Below, in pieces: positions 35,004 through 47,715 of a stretch of DNA of 64,000 bases. Each line of letters opens with the position of its first letter. Positions within the stretch are counted from its first letter, which is position 1. Source of the DNA: Serilophus lunatus (lineage: Eukaryota > Chordata > Aves > Passeriformes > Eurylaimidae); the NCBI GenBank assembly GCA_013399895.1, contig VXBA01000689.1, positions 1-64,000 of the forward strand. The letters run 5' to 3'. Made by a program: the position numbers and the translations under genes. Under the pieces are notes generated by a model. That model was given only the letters and a program-made list of their open reading frames with translations. It was not told the origin of the DNA and ran no database searches.

Positions 35004-38000
35004 TTCAACGCACAATGAGATTAAATACAAATCCATAGAGGTTTTAGTTCAGTTTTGTCATTTAAATAAAGGCGTATTCAAAGACTTAAAAAACATCATA
35101 AACCAAAAAAAAATCCCTACCCGAAGCACAGAAAAGTATCAATAGCACCATCATGCTATTTTACTTGGCAATAATACAGTTTCCTTATCAAATAAACTGC
35201 TCATTTTTTGGCCTTGTATTTTGTCTGCTGAGGAATTAGATTACTGCCTCATAAAACAGTGCAATGGTGCAATTATCACTTTGATATTAGGCAGGTACTG
35301 CAAGGTGCTCTTATTCTGTGTTATGTGGGACAGTTTATGGTGGCCATAAAGCTGATGTGGCTTCAAGTGCTTGCTACAATGACATATTAATGAATCACGC
35401 TGTGGGCTGTGTCTTTAACAAAATTGAATAGTTTCTTTTCCTGCAACGTGTGCTGGAGGTAGGTGTGATTGTATGCGAGTGGTATGGGTGTCAAACTGGA
35501 GGGGGAGTGTCGAGATGAAGGTGTATGAAGCTAAGATGGAAGCATATGTTTGAGCCTTCACTAATGCGCATTTCTCCTGACCTCTGCTTCTCATTTTCAC
35601 TGTGTTTCCCCTATCCTGTCATTTGGGAATGCTTAGATGCTCACTTTTGTGCAACAGCATGAGGGACTCTTGGGACAAGTTGGAGCTTAATAGTTTCTTA
35701 CATTAGGTGGTCACAGACAAAGAAGATGTGTGAGGAGAGCGAGTGAGTGTCTCACATCTTGAGGCATAGCTGGGTTGGGAACAAACACCAACATGTTCCA
35801 GGATTGCTTGTGGGTAAAAAGGAATGGTGCCTACTGCAACAAAAAAAAACAAACCCACTTGTCTCATTTCTTGTAGACTGGGTAGATGTGGAGGGAATGG
35901 GATGTGCAGGAAAAATGTCACACAACATGCAGTATTTGCAAAGTCTGGAAGGAGATTTAGAGACCTTTTCTGTATGTAAGTTGGCTAGTTGCTGTAGTTG
36001 AAAGAATATCAGTACTGCAGATTAGAGTATATTCGCATTGAAAAGTAATGATGTCACAAACTGAAGGGAGAGGTAAAATACAGCTGAGGCAGGTAATAGG
36101 TAAACAGAACAAGGTAAGCTAGAAACCTCTTTACTTTGTTTGGTTATCAAGGATATCAACTACCTAAACTCAAAAAGCTGGATCTGCCATGCCAGCCACC
36201 ACTTGAGGAGTGGTATAGAAGCAGTAGCTGATATTCTGGGAGGATTGCTCTCCCCCCACACCTGGTTGTGCACCTCCATGGCCTCCTTGCTGCAGTGGGA
36301 ACACTAGTGTCACCATCTCCAGCTGCATTCTAGTCCACCTTGCTCAGGAGATGGTGGGGAAGGGGCAACACCTTCTAAATCCGAGGCTTTCACTGGTCCC
36401 AGAGTGAAACACAGACAAAATATACAGCATTTCCAGAAGCAAATGGACTGTGTTAGCATTTTGAAAGATGGGAGAATCAAACAAATGACAGTTTTAGAGT
36501 TTTCTTTTGTAGGACACAGGTAAGTGACCTCTCAAGCTGTCTGAGTACCCTGTTACCCACAAGCTCAATACACAGCCTTCAGATAGACCTCCCATTAGTT
36601 TAAATGCTGTATAAGCCTCTCTTTTCTCCATAGTTCTTATCTACAAATCCTCTGAAAGGACACATGCTGCTTAGGCATTTTAAAAACCACAGTGAACTTG
36701 ACCCCATGACCTGATTGTGTGATTCTCACCACATGCAAGTGCTTGCAGGACTGAGACCTCAGCTTTCAATCACTTAAAACACTACCTAAGATCAAGCAGT
36801 ACAAGGTAAATCATCAATTATATTCAGGTATAAGCTTCTATTTGGAAATGGGTTTCTGGTGGTGTACGGTGCCCATTTCTCAGCTGGTCTGAAGGTGCAG
36901 AGGCCAGATGCCTCATTACTGGGTCTTCATATTCCTTTGCTGAGTCCAAGCAGCATCATTGAGAAACAGAGCTGACATACAGCATGGGAAACTTTGAACA
37001 GCAAGAGGGACTCATTACACTTTGGAAATGACTGTCCTCCACACTAAGAGTGAAGAAGCCACACACATGGAGCCTCTCCTTGATTTTTCTTTTTTTGGGG
37101 GGAGCAGCTAGTTATTGTAGAAATTGCTCCATGGTTCATTCTTTTAAAGGCAAACTTTTAAAGGAAAAATGAGAGCCCTCTCTACATTCATAATTTCCAA
37201 GAAATAGACTTATCTGATTATACTAAACTAAGTTTCAACTATGCAATTAGTTCCTTCACTAATAAAAGGCGGGAAATATCAGACTGTCATTCCTACTAAA
37301 CTCACAACATTCTTCTTGGCAATCACTCCATTGTTGTATGTATATTTTATTTGCCTCAGAAAACAACAGCACCAGAAAGTCCTATCACAAATCAAAATTC
37401 AATCTTTTGAGATAACTTTGGTAAATGCTGAATAAACAGAAGTAGATAAGTCTTGATTTTCACCAATGTGTAGGTTTCATTATTATTATCACTGATTAAA
37501 AGAAACATATATATTACGGATCTGAAAATTACCTGTTTGATCCCTTTCCCTGTGGATGAATCTCTATGTGCTTTCTTTCTCCATCTCTTTCTCTTTGTTG
37601 TCAAATTCACAGTTGAGGAAGAGGTACTTACATGGTTCACCTCACTACTCTGTTCTGACCTTTGGGTAGATACTATATGCATGCAAATTGGGAAGGGAAC
37701 ATTAATCAGCTGATGACACTGAAGTTTGCTCTTTGCCATAAAATTGATTCTTAGACACTAGAGGTAAGTCAGATGGGAATAACAATCTAGTGTAACTTTT
37801 AATTTATTTCATGTCCACTGCCAATATTGCTAATGAGAAAACACTGTTTCAAGCCGAAAGACAGCCCATTCATAAATTCATTTTTTTGTTGATCAGAATG
37901 TAGCCACAAAAAATTACTAGTTCTGCCATGAAGTATTTATAATTGGAAACAAACAAACAAGTATTCACAGTCATTCATGTGTATGCCAGATTCTACAAAG

Positions 38001-41000
38001 CCAAAACACTGTGAAAACTGCCAAGTCAGATAGGAGTTATTCACCATTAAAAAAATAGAAAAAAAGAGAAGAAAGAACAAACTAACCCCCAAAGTAAAAG
38101 TGTTATGCAAAGCAAAGCCCTTTAATGAGCCAGATTCACAAGCTTGTCCTAGTTGCCGCAGGCTTTTCCAATGAGCAAAGCAGCTGGGCACATAGTTGAA
38201 ACTACTGATGTCAGTGTAGTTGTGCTTTCTTCCACCCAGTCCCAATTTGGGCCAGAGGCTGAAGTCCAATGCTGGAGCTAAGAATTCTGTTCCCATCTGA
38301 TGCAATGCAATTCTGCTTCGTTTACAAATTTCCAAGTGGAGCCTACTTACATCTTACCTATACCTGCAGCTATCATCAGCAGATCCAGCTCTAATTCACA
38401 CAAGTTCGCTTAATGCCTGAATTTAAATCCTTTGATAGTAGAAACAAACTTTTATTTGTAAAGTGCCAAGCACAGCATGAATAAGTGAAATGAAAGTCTC
38501 CTAATTGCATCCTACAGGCTGGAGACAAACAAAACCTCCCATATGGAGTTTGCGTAAGATGCTGCTACCATCCTATGTAAAGCTGTGTATATTGCTTTTC
38601 CCTCTTTATTCTTCTAACTGAAAACCATGAGACAGCCAGTCTCTTGAGCAAGGAGACTTCAAATCTTCTATATTTTATATTATATTACATTGTATGCAAT
38701 GGAAGTTGTGAAAGACTCCTTTGCAAGAGCCTTAAGTTGGCTGCAGATGTTCAACACAGCCCTCCCTTCCTCCTCTCATATAAATGTGATCTATTTACAC
38801 AACATATAATAAATCATACATCAACAAATAGGTTTTTAATAAATAGAACAGCTTTAGAATTTTCACTTCCAGAATGATCTGATGTTCTCAGTTTATTTTC
38901 TAATACATCTCAACCTATCTAATTCCATTTCTAATCTCACAAATGTTGTTATCAACATATTATAATTGAGGTTATGAAAGTCTGTTTCCAGCCTGTTCAG
39001 AACAGTCAATCTGTCTTAAAATATTTCTGTCTGGAAACAGGCAAAATCTCTTTCAAGAGGTTACATTCTTTTCATTGCCTGCTTTGTGTAAAAGCATGTT
39101 TTATTTGGGCTTGAGGAAAAATGACAGACAAAAAGGAGAAATGTAATTATATGTATACTTGCTATCAAATTAAAGTGAAGCAAAACAAATAAGTGGGGTT
39201 GGTTTCCAGTGTGTGAAAACTATCATATCCATATGTTTTAAGAAGAGCAATAAAAATGTCTTCAAAGATATCATATGTTATTTGATTTAGCCACAAATCT
39301 TGAAAAACTGAATCATTTATAATGCCACTGTGTTACTGAAGAGTGTGCACCACAAAGAGACATGATGTACTGAAATAAATAACACAATTCACTTGTTAAA
39401 ATAATTAGGAACATAAATGCAAAAGCTTAAAAAAGGGAGAGCTGAGGAGATGCGAGGGAGAAAAGAAAGTCTAAGCATTACCTTTTCTTGCAGAATTCTG
39501 AAAAAACTTTCATGGGTAGGATAGCCTGCTGGACTCCACAGCAGCCCTGTGTTGTCCACTTCCAGCTCCTATGAGAAGAACTTCATAAAACAAGCATGTG
39601 AGAGGAGTTTGTGTCCAGGCTATGATAGTTATGGGCCTCTTTCTACAACATCAGAAAAAATGCAAATGATTTAATTAGGCCGTTCTGTGAATTAATGCCA
39701 TTTGTCAGAAAAGGTTTAAGTAATCGTCATACTGCTTGAAAGATAATTGAATGCAGAAGTCTTGAGGACAAACTCAGTGTGAACTCAGTTCAGCTTTAAA
39801 GTTGGATGTGTACTTATAGGCTCTTTCCTGTTTTGCAAGGAAGTGGAGACAGCTCAGAATGAGCACTGTGCCACATCCCAGTAGAGAAGGGATATCTTTC
39901 AGATGAGATGGGCAACACGAGCTTGAAGTCAGACTTGCAGTCCAAACTTTTCTCCTTCTTGTTTCATGACAAGTAGACATCTGAGCATAGTGTGAGGGCA
40001 CCTGGAAAACTGCCAAAAATAAGGAGATGTCTGTGCGCCTTGTCCCTGACCACATCTGACTGAAAAAGACGGCTTGCATTGGTATAAGTGGCACAGCAGC
40101 TGAATTTGTAGGAGCTAACACAAGGCCACCCCGGCCTAATCTTTTCAAACTGTTGTTCTCTGCATCCCCTCTTCTCCCTTCTCCTTAATTCTATACCCTC
40201 TCTCTTCTATGAATCTGTGAGGCTGGACCTTTGAGATGATGATGATGTGCTGTTTGAATTCTCACAGACAAATGCAAATTTTTCTGCAGAATATATCTAG
40301 GCAGACACAGTGCGCTGAGGAAGGCCTTTCCAAAGGGAGTAGATGGCATTCAAAAACAAAAAAACCCAACCAACCAACCGAAAAAAAAAAAAAAAGAAGG
40401 ACAAAAATAGGCGGGCTGTATCTATGTTGTGGTCTGCATTTGTGGACAAGCAGCTGGTACCAGTCTAAGTAACTACATCTTCTGTAGCAAAAAATGTACA
40501 AGCCAGCACTTAGGTCTTTCACTTTCTCACTGCCTCCTGCTGCCCAGTGCAGAAGGCATTAATAGAGGCCCCAGGAGCTGGATGATACCCTTCACACTGG
40601 CTGATAGAAATGGCAACCAGGAAACTGGAGCCTGTGGATGCCACAGCATGTCAACACTTCTCTTCACCTCCATTAAGTGAAATACCAGGTCTCACAGCAT
40701 TTGTTCATTTGTCATCTGTGTGTGTGAAGAGAGACATGCTCTGGACAAAGGCAGGCTTCTTTTTGCAGGAGAGATTTCTAGTCATGTTTTCTCAGATGGA
40801 AAGTGAGAGAAATGTATCCAGAAGGATGGCAATCATCAATATGCTTGCTTCAATACTGCCTACAGACAGTCAGGCTTTTCTGGCCGTCCCTGATTAACAA
40901 AGATGTTACAAATCTTAATGACTGCTTGTGCAATAAGATAAGCATGGAATCCAACAACTACTGCCCCGGATCAAGAGCTAAGTCCATTGAAAGAGATTCT

Positions 41001-43618
41001 TTACTTCTGATCAGTGGAGCTGTAGACCCTCACAGACAGCTTTGGTGCATCTGGCATTGTCTCTTGTCAGGAGAAAAAAGCCTCCGACTGCTACACCCCA
41101 CAGCACTTCATCTTTGCATTCACAGAAAGAAAAGTTCATCTTGTAGATGTGGAGTTCCCGGGGCATTCTCAAACCAAGTCAGTACACCATCCTTTTGAAA
41201 AAGTGAAACATTTCTAGTTTTCAAACATTAATCATTTATCTAAGGGCAAACATTGTCCACTTCTAATATGCTGTAGGAAACATCTGGGCAATATAGCTGC
41301 AGACTGTAGGGCTGATTCAAAAGTTCCCTGAATCTGACTGTATGAAACATCCAGATGCTCATATGCTTTATTGTCTCAATGTTTGCCTGCAACAGACTGA
41401 GTGTTTCCCTCTCCTCAAAGTGTTGTTCTGCACTGCCAGAAAAAACACATAGGGAGTTCTCAAATTTGACTATAGCAAGAGAGTCTGGAAGAAGGGAGTG
41501 AATCACTTTCCTACATTACTTCTTTCACGGTTGTTTTATGCAAATTGTCTCGCTTCCTCTAACCTTTGAAATAACGTCACTGATGAAAAGTGAGAAACAC
41601 TAAAAGCTTTTCTCCATCTGGAAATACAGCCTTTAGGCATCAAGGGTGAGAAGGCAGAACTACCAAGCAATGAGGCAGTGAGGAGACAGACTTACTTTTT
41701 CCTCTCTTTCCTGAGGTAAACCTTAACTAGAGAAGGCTATTTGGTCACAAATGTAGAACTGTGTTCCTTGTTCAATTAGACATGACACAGGCAGAAAATG
41801 TAATACTGAAACCACTCAGAGAAGGGTGCTTTATGTGATTATTTGTGTTGATAATCCCCCTTTATCCTTTTTTTTGGCATTTGCTTTAAACACAAACTGT
41901 AAGGATACAAAGCATAATTGTTCCAAGTTACTTAATAAAATTAATGGTAGAGAAACAGGTGCAAGGTGCATTTATCCCACTCTGTTGGAATTTCTCTCAA
42001 TCTAAGTCCATCAAAGTATTTTAAAAACTGAAAAAACAACTTTTCACACAAAGAAGTGTTCATAAACACAATAGATAGAGGTAATTATATCCTGTAATCA
42101 GCCAAATTCAATGTAATTCACGTATCATAGTCACTTGACTTCTCTCTGGATTTGCTCTGAATGACACATCACTGACTTGAAATCATTTTTGTTCTAAGCT
42201 GTTATGAAACCATTTACGTTAAATGGTGGCAGCACTTGGAAGGGTGGCTGGGAGTGCTTTTCTACTGCATGTAGTGCTCTTATTTAGCAAAATCATAGCT
42301 TACAAGTTTGTGTGTGTCAGGGTTGTTATTTTACTCCTTTTTTTTTTGTGTGGGTTTTTTTTTTTTAATATTATTTAAGAACAGTTAGATATCAGTGTGG
42401 AAAGCTTGCAGTTTCCCAGAAGGTCACTGTCATGACATTATTTGACCTCAAATCTACTGCTTCTGAAAGCAAGAACAGTATGTGCACTTTATATGTGTTA
42501 AAGGTGTCTGAATGCACCAACAATAATTAGAATACAAACTAACTACATGAAACATCCCTTTCACTTACACCTGTCTTGTTTTTAACAGTAGGATATTGAT
42601 AAGTGCAATTAATTAAAAATTAAAAAAAAAAAGATGAGGAAAGGAGACAAAAAGAAGAATTCAAAAGAAATGTAAAAATTCTTCTAAAGCTGGAACCAGC
42701 TGCTGAGGGGGACTGCCTGACTCTGATCTTCTGAGGTTGATGGCCACTCTCTGCTCACTGCTTTTCAAAGTAATGGCAAGCAGATCAGCACAACTCCAGC
42801 TGAGTGCAGAAAGAGGGTAAGAGCTCTCCTTAAAACCTTTTCCTCGCTCCTGAGAAATGCCAGTGGGAGTCTGCCTAAGCCTGCCCTTGCTGAAATGTCT
42901 GAAGTTAGCATGGGGGCTTAAGCAGTGTCTGTGGGTCAATGCTAAAATCTGCAATTGTGAGATGAAGAACTGTCAGAGGGCACAAGAGAGTTTCCAGCCT
43001 CAGCAGGATGAGTCAGAAACACCTACTAATTCTGTGGAGAGCATGTTAAGAGAAGAAGATCCATGCATTACTCACTGAAAACACATCTAATACTGATTTT
43101 AAAGTTTAAGCGAGAAATTCATAACGCACAAGCATTTTATCTTGCATTTACCTTGACAACGACGTGTGTCTTCTTCAAAATGGCATGAGTCTTTGGGGCA
43201 TGAAAACAATTAAACAATGAACTAGTAATTATATGCTCACTTGTGCTAAGATGTATATTCACTTTGGCCGTGATGTTTATTACAGTATCAAACATGTCCT
43301 TGTCATGGCTTCACACAGTAAATGTACAGTGGATTATTTTTTATTTGTTTTTTAAAGGTGTGACTTGTATTTCCTCTCCCTTAGGGACACACAGTGGCTA
43401 GATAGTATCTACTGTTTTCTTTTAACATTAAAACAGTGTTGGCATGGGGAAAGTGAGATGATCTGATACATACTTCATCTCCCTTGTCTGATGGATTGTA
43501 AAGCATCCTTAACATTAAGGATTCGAACTGTCCCACTGAAGTCAATGCTATTCTTCGCATGCTTGAAAGTACAGAAAGTCTATCGATTCAAATTAAGGCG
43601 ACCTGATTTTGTATAAGG
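35004..43618. other. Longest stretch without recognisable genes or repeats
   Basis: About 8.6 kb of AT-rich DNA. It holds a CCAA-repeat plus 15-A run (40366-40395) and T runs at about 42338-42366. The longest frames (37392-37739, 37937-38335 and 39774-40148 on minus; 40803-41198 on plus) show no recognisable domain and no supporting splice context. Conserved non-coding elements could be present but cannot be seen without alignment. Confidence 0.5.
40366..40395 (+). repeat. (CCAA)n and poly-A simple repeat
   Basis: AACCAACCAACC followed by 15 A. Confidence 0.9.
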
Positions 43619-43623
43619 ATATT

Positions 43624-44807
43624 TGTGGTGGTTTGATCCACCTTTTAGCATTCAGGGGGCAGGTTCAATAAAAGTGACGGAAAACTGAATAGAACGTTCA
43701 GCAGGAGAACAAATTTATTCCATGGGAATTAAATTGGAGGAAGGAATAACCCACAGGGGACCCCAGAATTACATTGAGGGACCCCCAACATGCAGGGAAA
43801 AAAAAAACAAAACACACAAAAAGGGAAAAAACAAACAAAGGGAACTGTTCCTTTCAGCCAGATGGCTAGTTGAAAGAAACAGGGGGGAAGGGTAGGAAAA
43901 GGTATCTCACCTTTCTTTTCCCTCTCTCTGAAGGACTTTGGGCCCTCCAAGCTCTCTGAAAAACACAAACACAGGTGAAAACGATTCNNNNNNNNNNNNN
44001 NNNNNNNNNNNNNNNNNNNNNNNNNNNNNNNNNNNNNNNNNNNNNNNNNNNNNNNNNNNNNNNNNNNNNNNNNNNNNNNNNNNNNNNNNNNNNNNNNNNN
44101 NNNNNNNNNNNNNNNNNNNNNNNNNNNNNNNNNNNNNNNNNNNNNNNNNNNNNNNNNNNNNNNNNNNNNNNNNNNNNNNNNNNNNNNNNNNNNNNNNNNN
44201 NNNNNNNNNNNNNNNNNNNNNNNNNNNNNNNNNNNNNNNNNNNNNNNNNNNNNNNNNNNNNNNNNNNNNNNNNNNNNNNNNNNNNNNNNNNNNNNNNNNN
44301 NNNNNNNNNNNNNNNNNNNNNNNNNNNNNNNNNNNNNNNNNNNNNNNNNNNNNNNNNNNNNNNNNNNNNNNNNNNNNNNNNNNNNNNNNNNNNNNNNNNN
44401 NNNNNNNNNNNNNNNNNNNNNNNNNNNNNNNNNNNNNNNNNNNNNNNNNNNNNNNNNNNNNNNNNNNNNNNNNNNNNNNNNNNNNNNNNNNNNNNNNNNN
44501 NNNNNNNNNNNNNNNNNNNNNNNNNNNNNNNNNNNNNNNNNNNNNNNNNNNNNNNNNNNNNNNNNNNNNNNNNNNNNNNNNNNNNNNNNNNNNNNNNNNN
44601 NNNNNNNNNNNNNNNNNNNNNNNNNNNNNNNNNNNNNNNNNNNNNNNNNNNNNNNNNNNNNNNNNNNNNNNNNNNNNNNNNNNNNNNNNNNNNNNNNNNN
44701 NNNAAGTGGGGTTACTTACATTCTTCCCCTTCCCAAAATCCAAGAACATCCCCAAGGCCCATGCCCCCCTTTGAACCCCCACAATCCCAGCCCCCACAAC
44801 CAGTACA
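43624..44807 (-). mobile_element. Solo LTR, group C, minus strand, with assembly gap
   Basis: Plus strand reads TGTGGTGGTTTGATCC ... CACAACCAGTACA, the reverse complement of a TGTACTGGTT...ACCACCACA LTR. The flanking ATATT is exact at 43619-43623 and 44808-44812. The AATAAA equivalent is TTTATT at 43714-43719. An acceptor-like TTTTTCAG/AGA lies on the minus strand (AG at 43956-43957). The GC-rich U3 is missing (43988-44703 N), as in its sister copy at 23277-24520. Confidence 0.92.
43988..44703. other. Assembly gap (716 N)
   Basis: Run of N inside the minus-strand group C LTR, at the position equivalent to the gap in the plus-strand sister copy. Confidence 0.99.
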
Positions 44808-44812
44808 ATATT

Positions 44813-47254
44813 ACACTGTTGGATGCTACTGAATTCTAACACCTCTCTGCTTCTAAGTCCTGCACTATCTTTTAAACATGATAATATAATGAGACCACCC
44901 TAAAACATGTCTGTTACTGGCCTTACGCTTTTTTAAAAAACAACTCTGACCAAAGAATGCCAAGGAGTTTGACAGACAGTTACAGTTGAATAGATGGTTA
45001 CTCTGGCTGCCTCCTCAGTAAAGGTGCTGGCCTTACAAAGTTCAGCACAGAATTGGGCAGTACCTTCATTACAGTGTGATTGGCAGCTGCCTAAAGGAGA
45101 CAAAGGGCAGCTGCAATCCCACAGTGAGCCTCATCTTGCTTGGCCTAAGAGCTGAGTAGATTTTTGTCTTTGGAATCTTGTCTGTGTACAGCTCATTGCA
45201 AAACAAAGGCATCAAGGAATTTCAAATACCTGCCTTAGCATGATAGTACCACACTACTGATAACAAAGCTTTATGGGCTTTGCCTAATGAGGTCATAAGA
45301 TCACAGCAAAAGACAAGCTATATCATAGGAGTGTAAGCCCTGGTTGCACTCCCAGGTGAACAGATTAGACACTTCATTTATCTGGGCTAATCTCTCATAG
45401 ATGTCCAGTCTCTCCAGGGAGATGATTTCTTTCATTCATTCTCCTGAAAGGCCTGGTTTCAGCAAAGGCCAAATCATAATGAGAGTGGGTTCTTCACTTC
45501 AACTCTGAGAGAAGATGCATACAACTCAGATGCCCGAGTATAAGCAGTGGCCAAATTCATATTCCCGTTGATTCCCTTTAAATTGGACAAAGGGATTTCT
45601 CTAAGTTTCTCAGATAGAAATATAAAAAAATACCAACCATCTAAGAATAGAATGTTTTTAGCAGAAAACTTTCCCCTTCCTTCAGTAAGAAGGAAATCTA
45701 TTAAAAGGAGAGTAAAAACCTCAAAAATAATCTCAACTTTCAGCAGCTTGGTGGAACACCAGCACAGGCCACTACAGGATTGATTTTTGCTGTGGGAGTA
45801 GTTTGGTTGGGTTTTCTTTTACATCAAGACTTTTTATACTTCTACCCCTATAAAAAGAATTGCTTTCGGCTATCCCTAGATGCATATTTATCTCCATTTA
45901 CACAGCTACTCAGATTTAGGTCAGTAAAGGTTTTTAAGAACACAGTCAAAATGTACAAAAACATAGCTAGTTAAAGTAGTCTCTCTCCCTAAACTGTCTT
46001 AGTCCACAGGTGCCAAACCCACCATACCTTGTCTATAATTGTCTTTGCCTTGTAAGCACAAGGAGGCTGAATGCCCAACCAGAGCTCTTAGATTAATAAA
46101 ATCCACCCAAACCACACAAGTTAGAAGTGTACAACTCAATGCTGTGGTGCCACTTAACTAGTTAATGTTTAGAAAGCCTTTTGATATCTACAATAGGCAG
46201 GGTAAAAGTGCAAGGCACCACTTCTATTACCTGCAGAAGTTCTCCCACAGCTACTGTTTGTATGTCATGAAAATCTGATGACTGGCATATTTTCTGTAAC
46301 ATCATAAAAGGAGATGCAATGGTCTCCTATGTAGTCTGGCTCTGTAGAGCCAGGATTTTAAAGGGGCTTGAAAAACTCCAATAAGCAGCAGTTTCCCAGT
46401 AGATCCAGAGAAATCTACATAATCTATCTTGATTTGTTAATTGCCTTATTGTGAGACCTTCAGTTAGTGGTTTCAAAACCTCTGTTCTGCTAAGTATCCT
46501 CTTCTTATGCTCTAAATGCTTCACGACTACTGTGAAAAAAATCTCTGATCTTTCTCTTTGTCATGCCATGAACATTCCAAATCACTCAGTGTGACATAAT
46601 ACCCAGACCTCATCCTTTAGATGTCACATCAAGGGAAGCCTGTCCTTGCATTGGAATGGATACGTAGCCCGAAAACGATAACAGTTAGCATGGCATCAGT
46701 GTTCCTGCTGGCAAAGGGCTTTGAGGGGTGGTGTGCTGCCTGCCCCAGTACAGCTGCAAAACCCTCTTTTGCAGCCTGTATCCAACACATGAGGCAGACA
46801 GTCAATAGGTCCTGCACCAGGCTGGCAAACTATATGCAGTGTTTCCTGTCCTGGATTGTAGGATGAGTTGGACTATATGGGGAAGGAAGAGGAAAGAATC
46901 AGATTCTGGAAACATACCTTGGCTGGCAACTCCTTGAAGGAGCATGATGCAGCCAGGAACACAGGCACCATCTGGTTTGCACTGCCCTTGATACAAGGAG
47001 AAAAGACAGAATAAAATCTCTGTACAGTAAGTTTGGTGGTCCAGTAATGCCTGAAATGATAATGAAGAAAAAATGTTAAAACTTTAATTAAGTTCACAAT
47101 CTTTTACCAGAGTTTGTGTGTATTTCTTGCTACTCTGAATGCCACTTACGTCCCCTCTGGAGTTGGCAAAAGGCAATCCTTCCAAAAGCTAAAGAGATGA
47201 GAACACACAGTGAACCAGCATCCCTGAAGCTTTAAGTACCTCAGGTGTGTCTTT
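44813..47254. other. No recognisable feature
   Basis: AT-rich unique-looking DNA. No gene or repeat family was recognised. Confidence 0.5.
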
Positions 47255-47337
47255 GGTTTTGGTTTTGTGATTTTGTGGGGTTTTTTTGTTCATTTGTTTT
47301 TGTGTTTTGTTTTGTTGTTTTGGTGTTTTTTTTTCCC
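47255..47337 (+). repeat. G/T-rich low-complexity tract
   Basis: TTTTGG/TTTTGT-type sequence with long T runs, ending about 20 bp before the truncated 5' edge of the next CR1. It is similar in composition to the tract at 19556-19635. Confidence 0.75.
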
Positions 47338-47354
47338 CTGTAAAGTGTAGGGAA

Positions 47355-47715
47355 CACTGCCTGAAAGGAGATTGTAATTAAGTGCGGGTCGGTCTCTTCT
47401 CTCAGGGTCCCAGTGACAGGACAAGAGGACACAGTCTTAGGCTGCATCAGGGGAGGTTTAGGTTGGGTATTAGGACAAACTTTTTCACAGAGAGAGGGAT
47501 TTCCCATTGGAATGGGCTTCCCAGGGCGGGAGGGGAGTGACCATCCCTGGATGCATTTAAGGATAGGTTGGACGATGAACTTAGTGACACGATTTAGATG
47601 GTTTAGATGATGGATTGCTGTTGGTTAGGTTGTTAGGTTAGGTAAAAGGTTGGACTTGATGATGTCTATGGTCTTTTCCAACCTTATTAATTCTCTGTGT
47701 GTAATTCTACATGCG
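47355..47715 (+). mobile_element. CR1 LINE 3' end
   Basis: Same subfamily as the copy at position 1. It begins in CCTGAAAGGAGATTGTAATT and carries GACACAGTCTTAGGCTGCAT, a UTR with GATTTAGATGGTTTAGATG, GTTGGACTTGATGATGTC and TTTTCCAACCTTATTAATTC. The tail is CTGTGTGTAATTCTAC. Severe 5' truncation leaves about 360 bp. The C-terminal frame is shifted compared with copy 1 near the GGCGGGAGGGGAGTG stretch. Confidence 0.88.
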
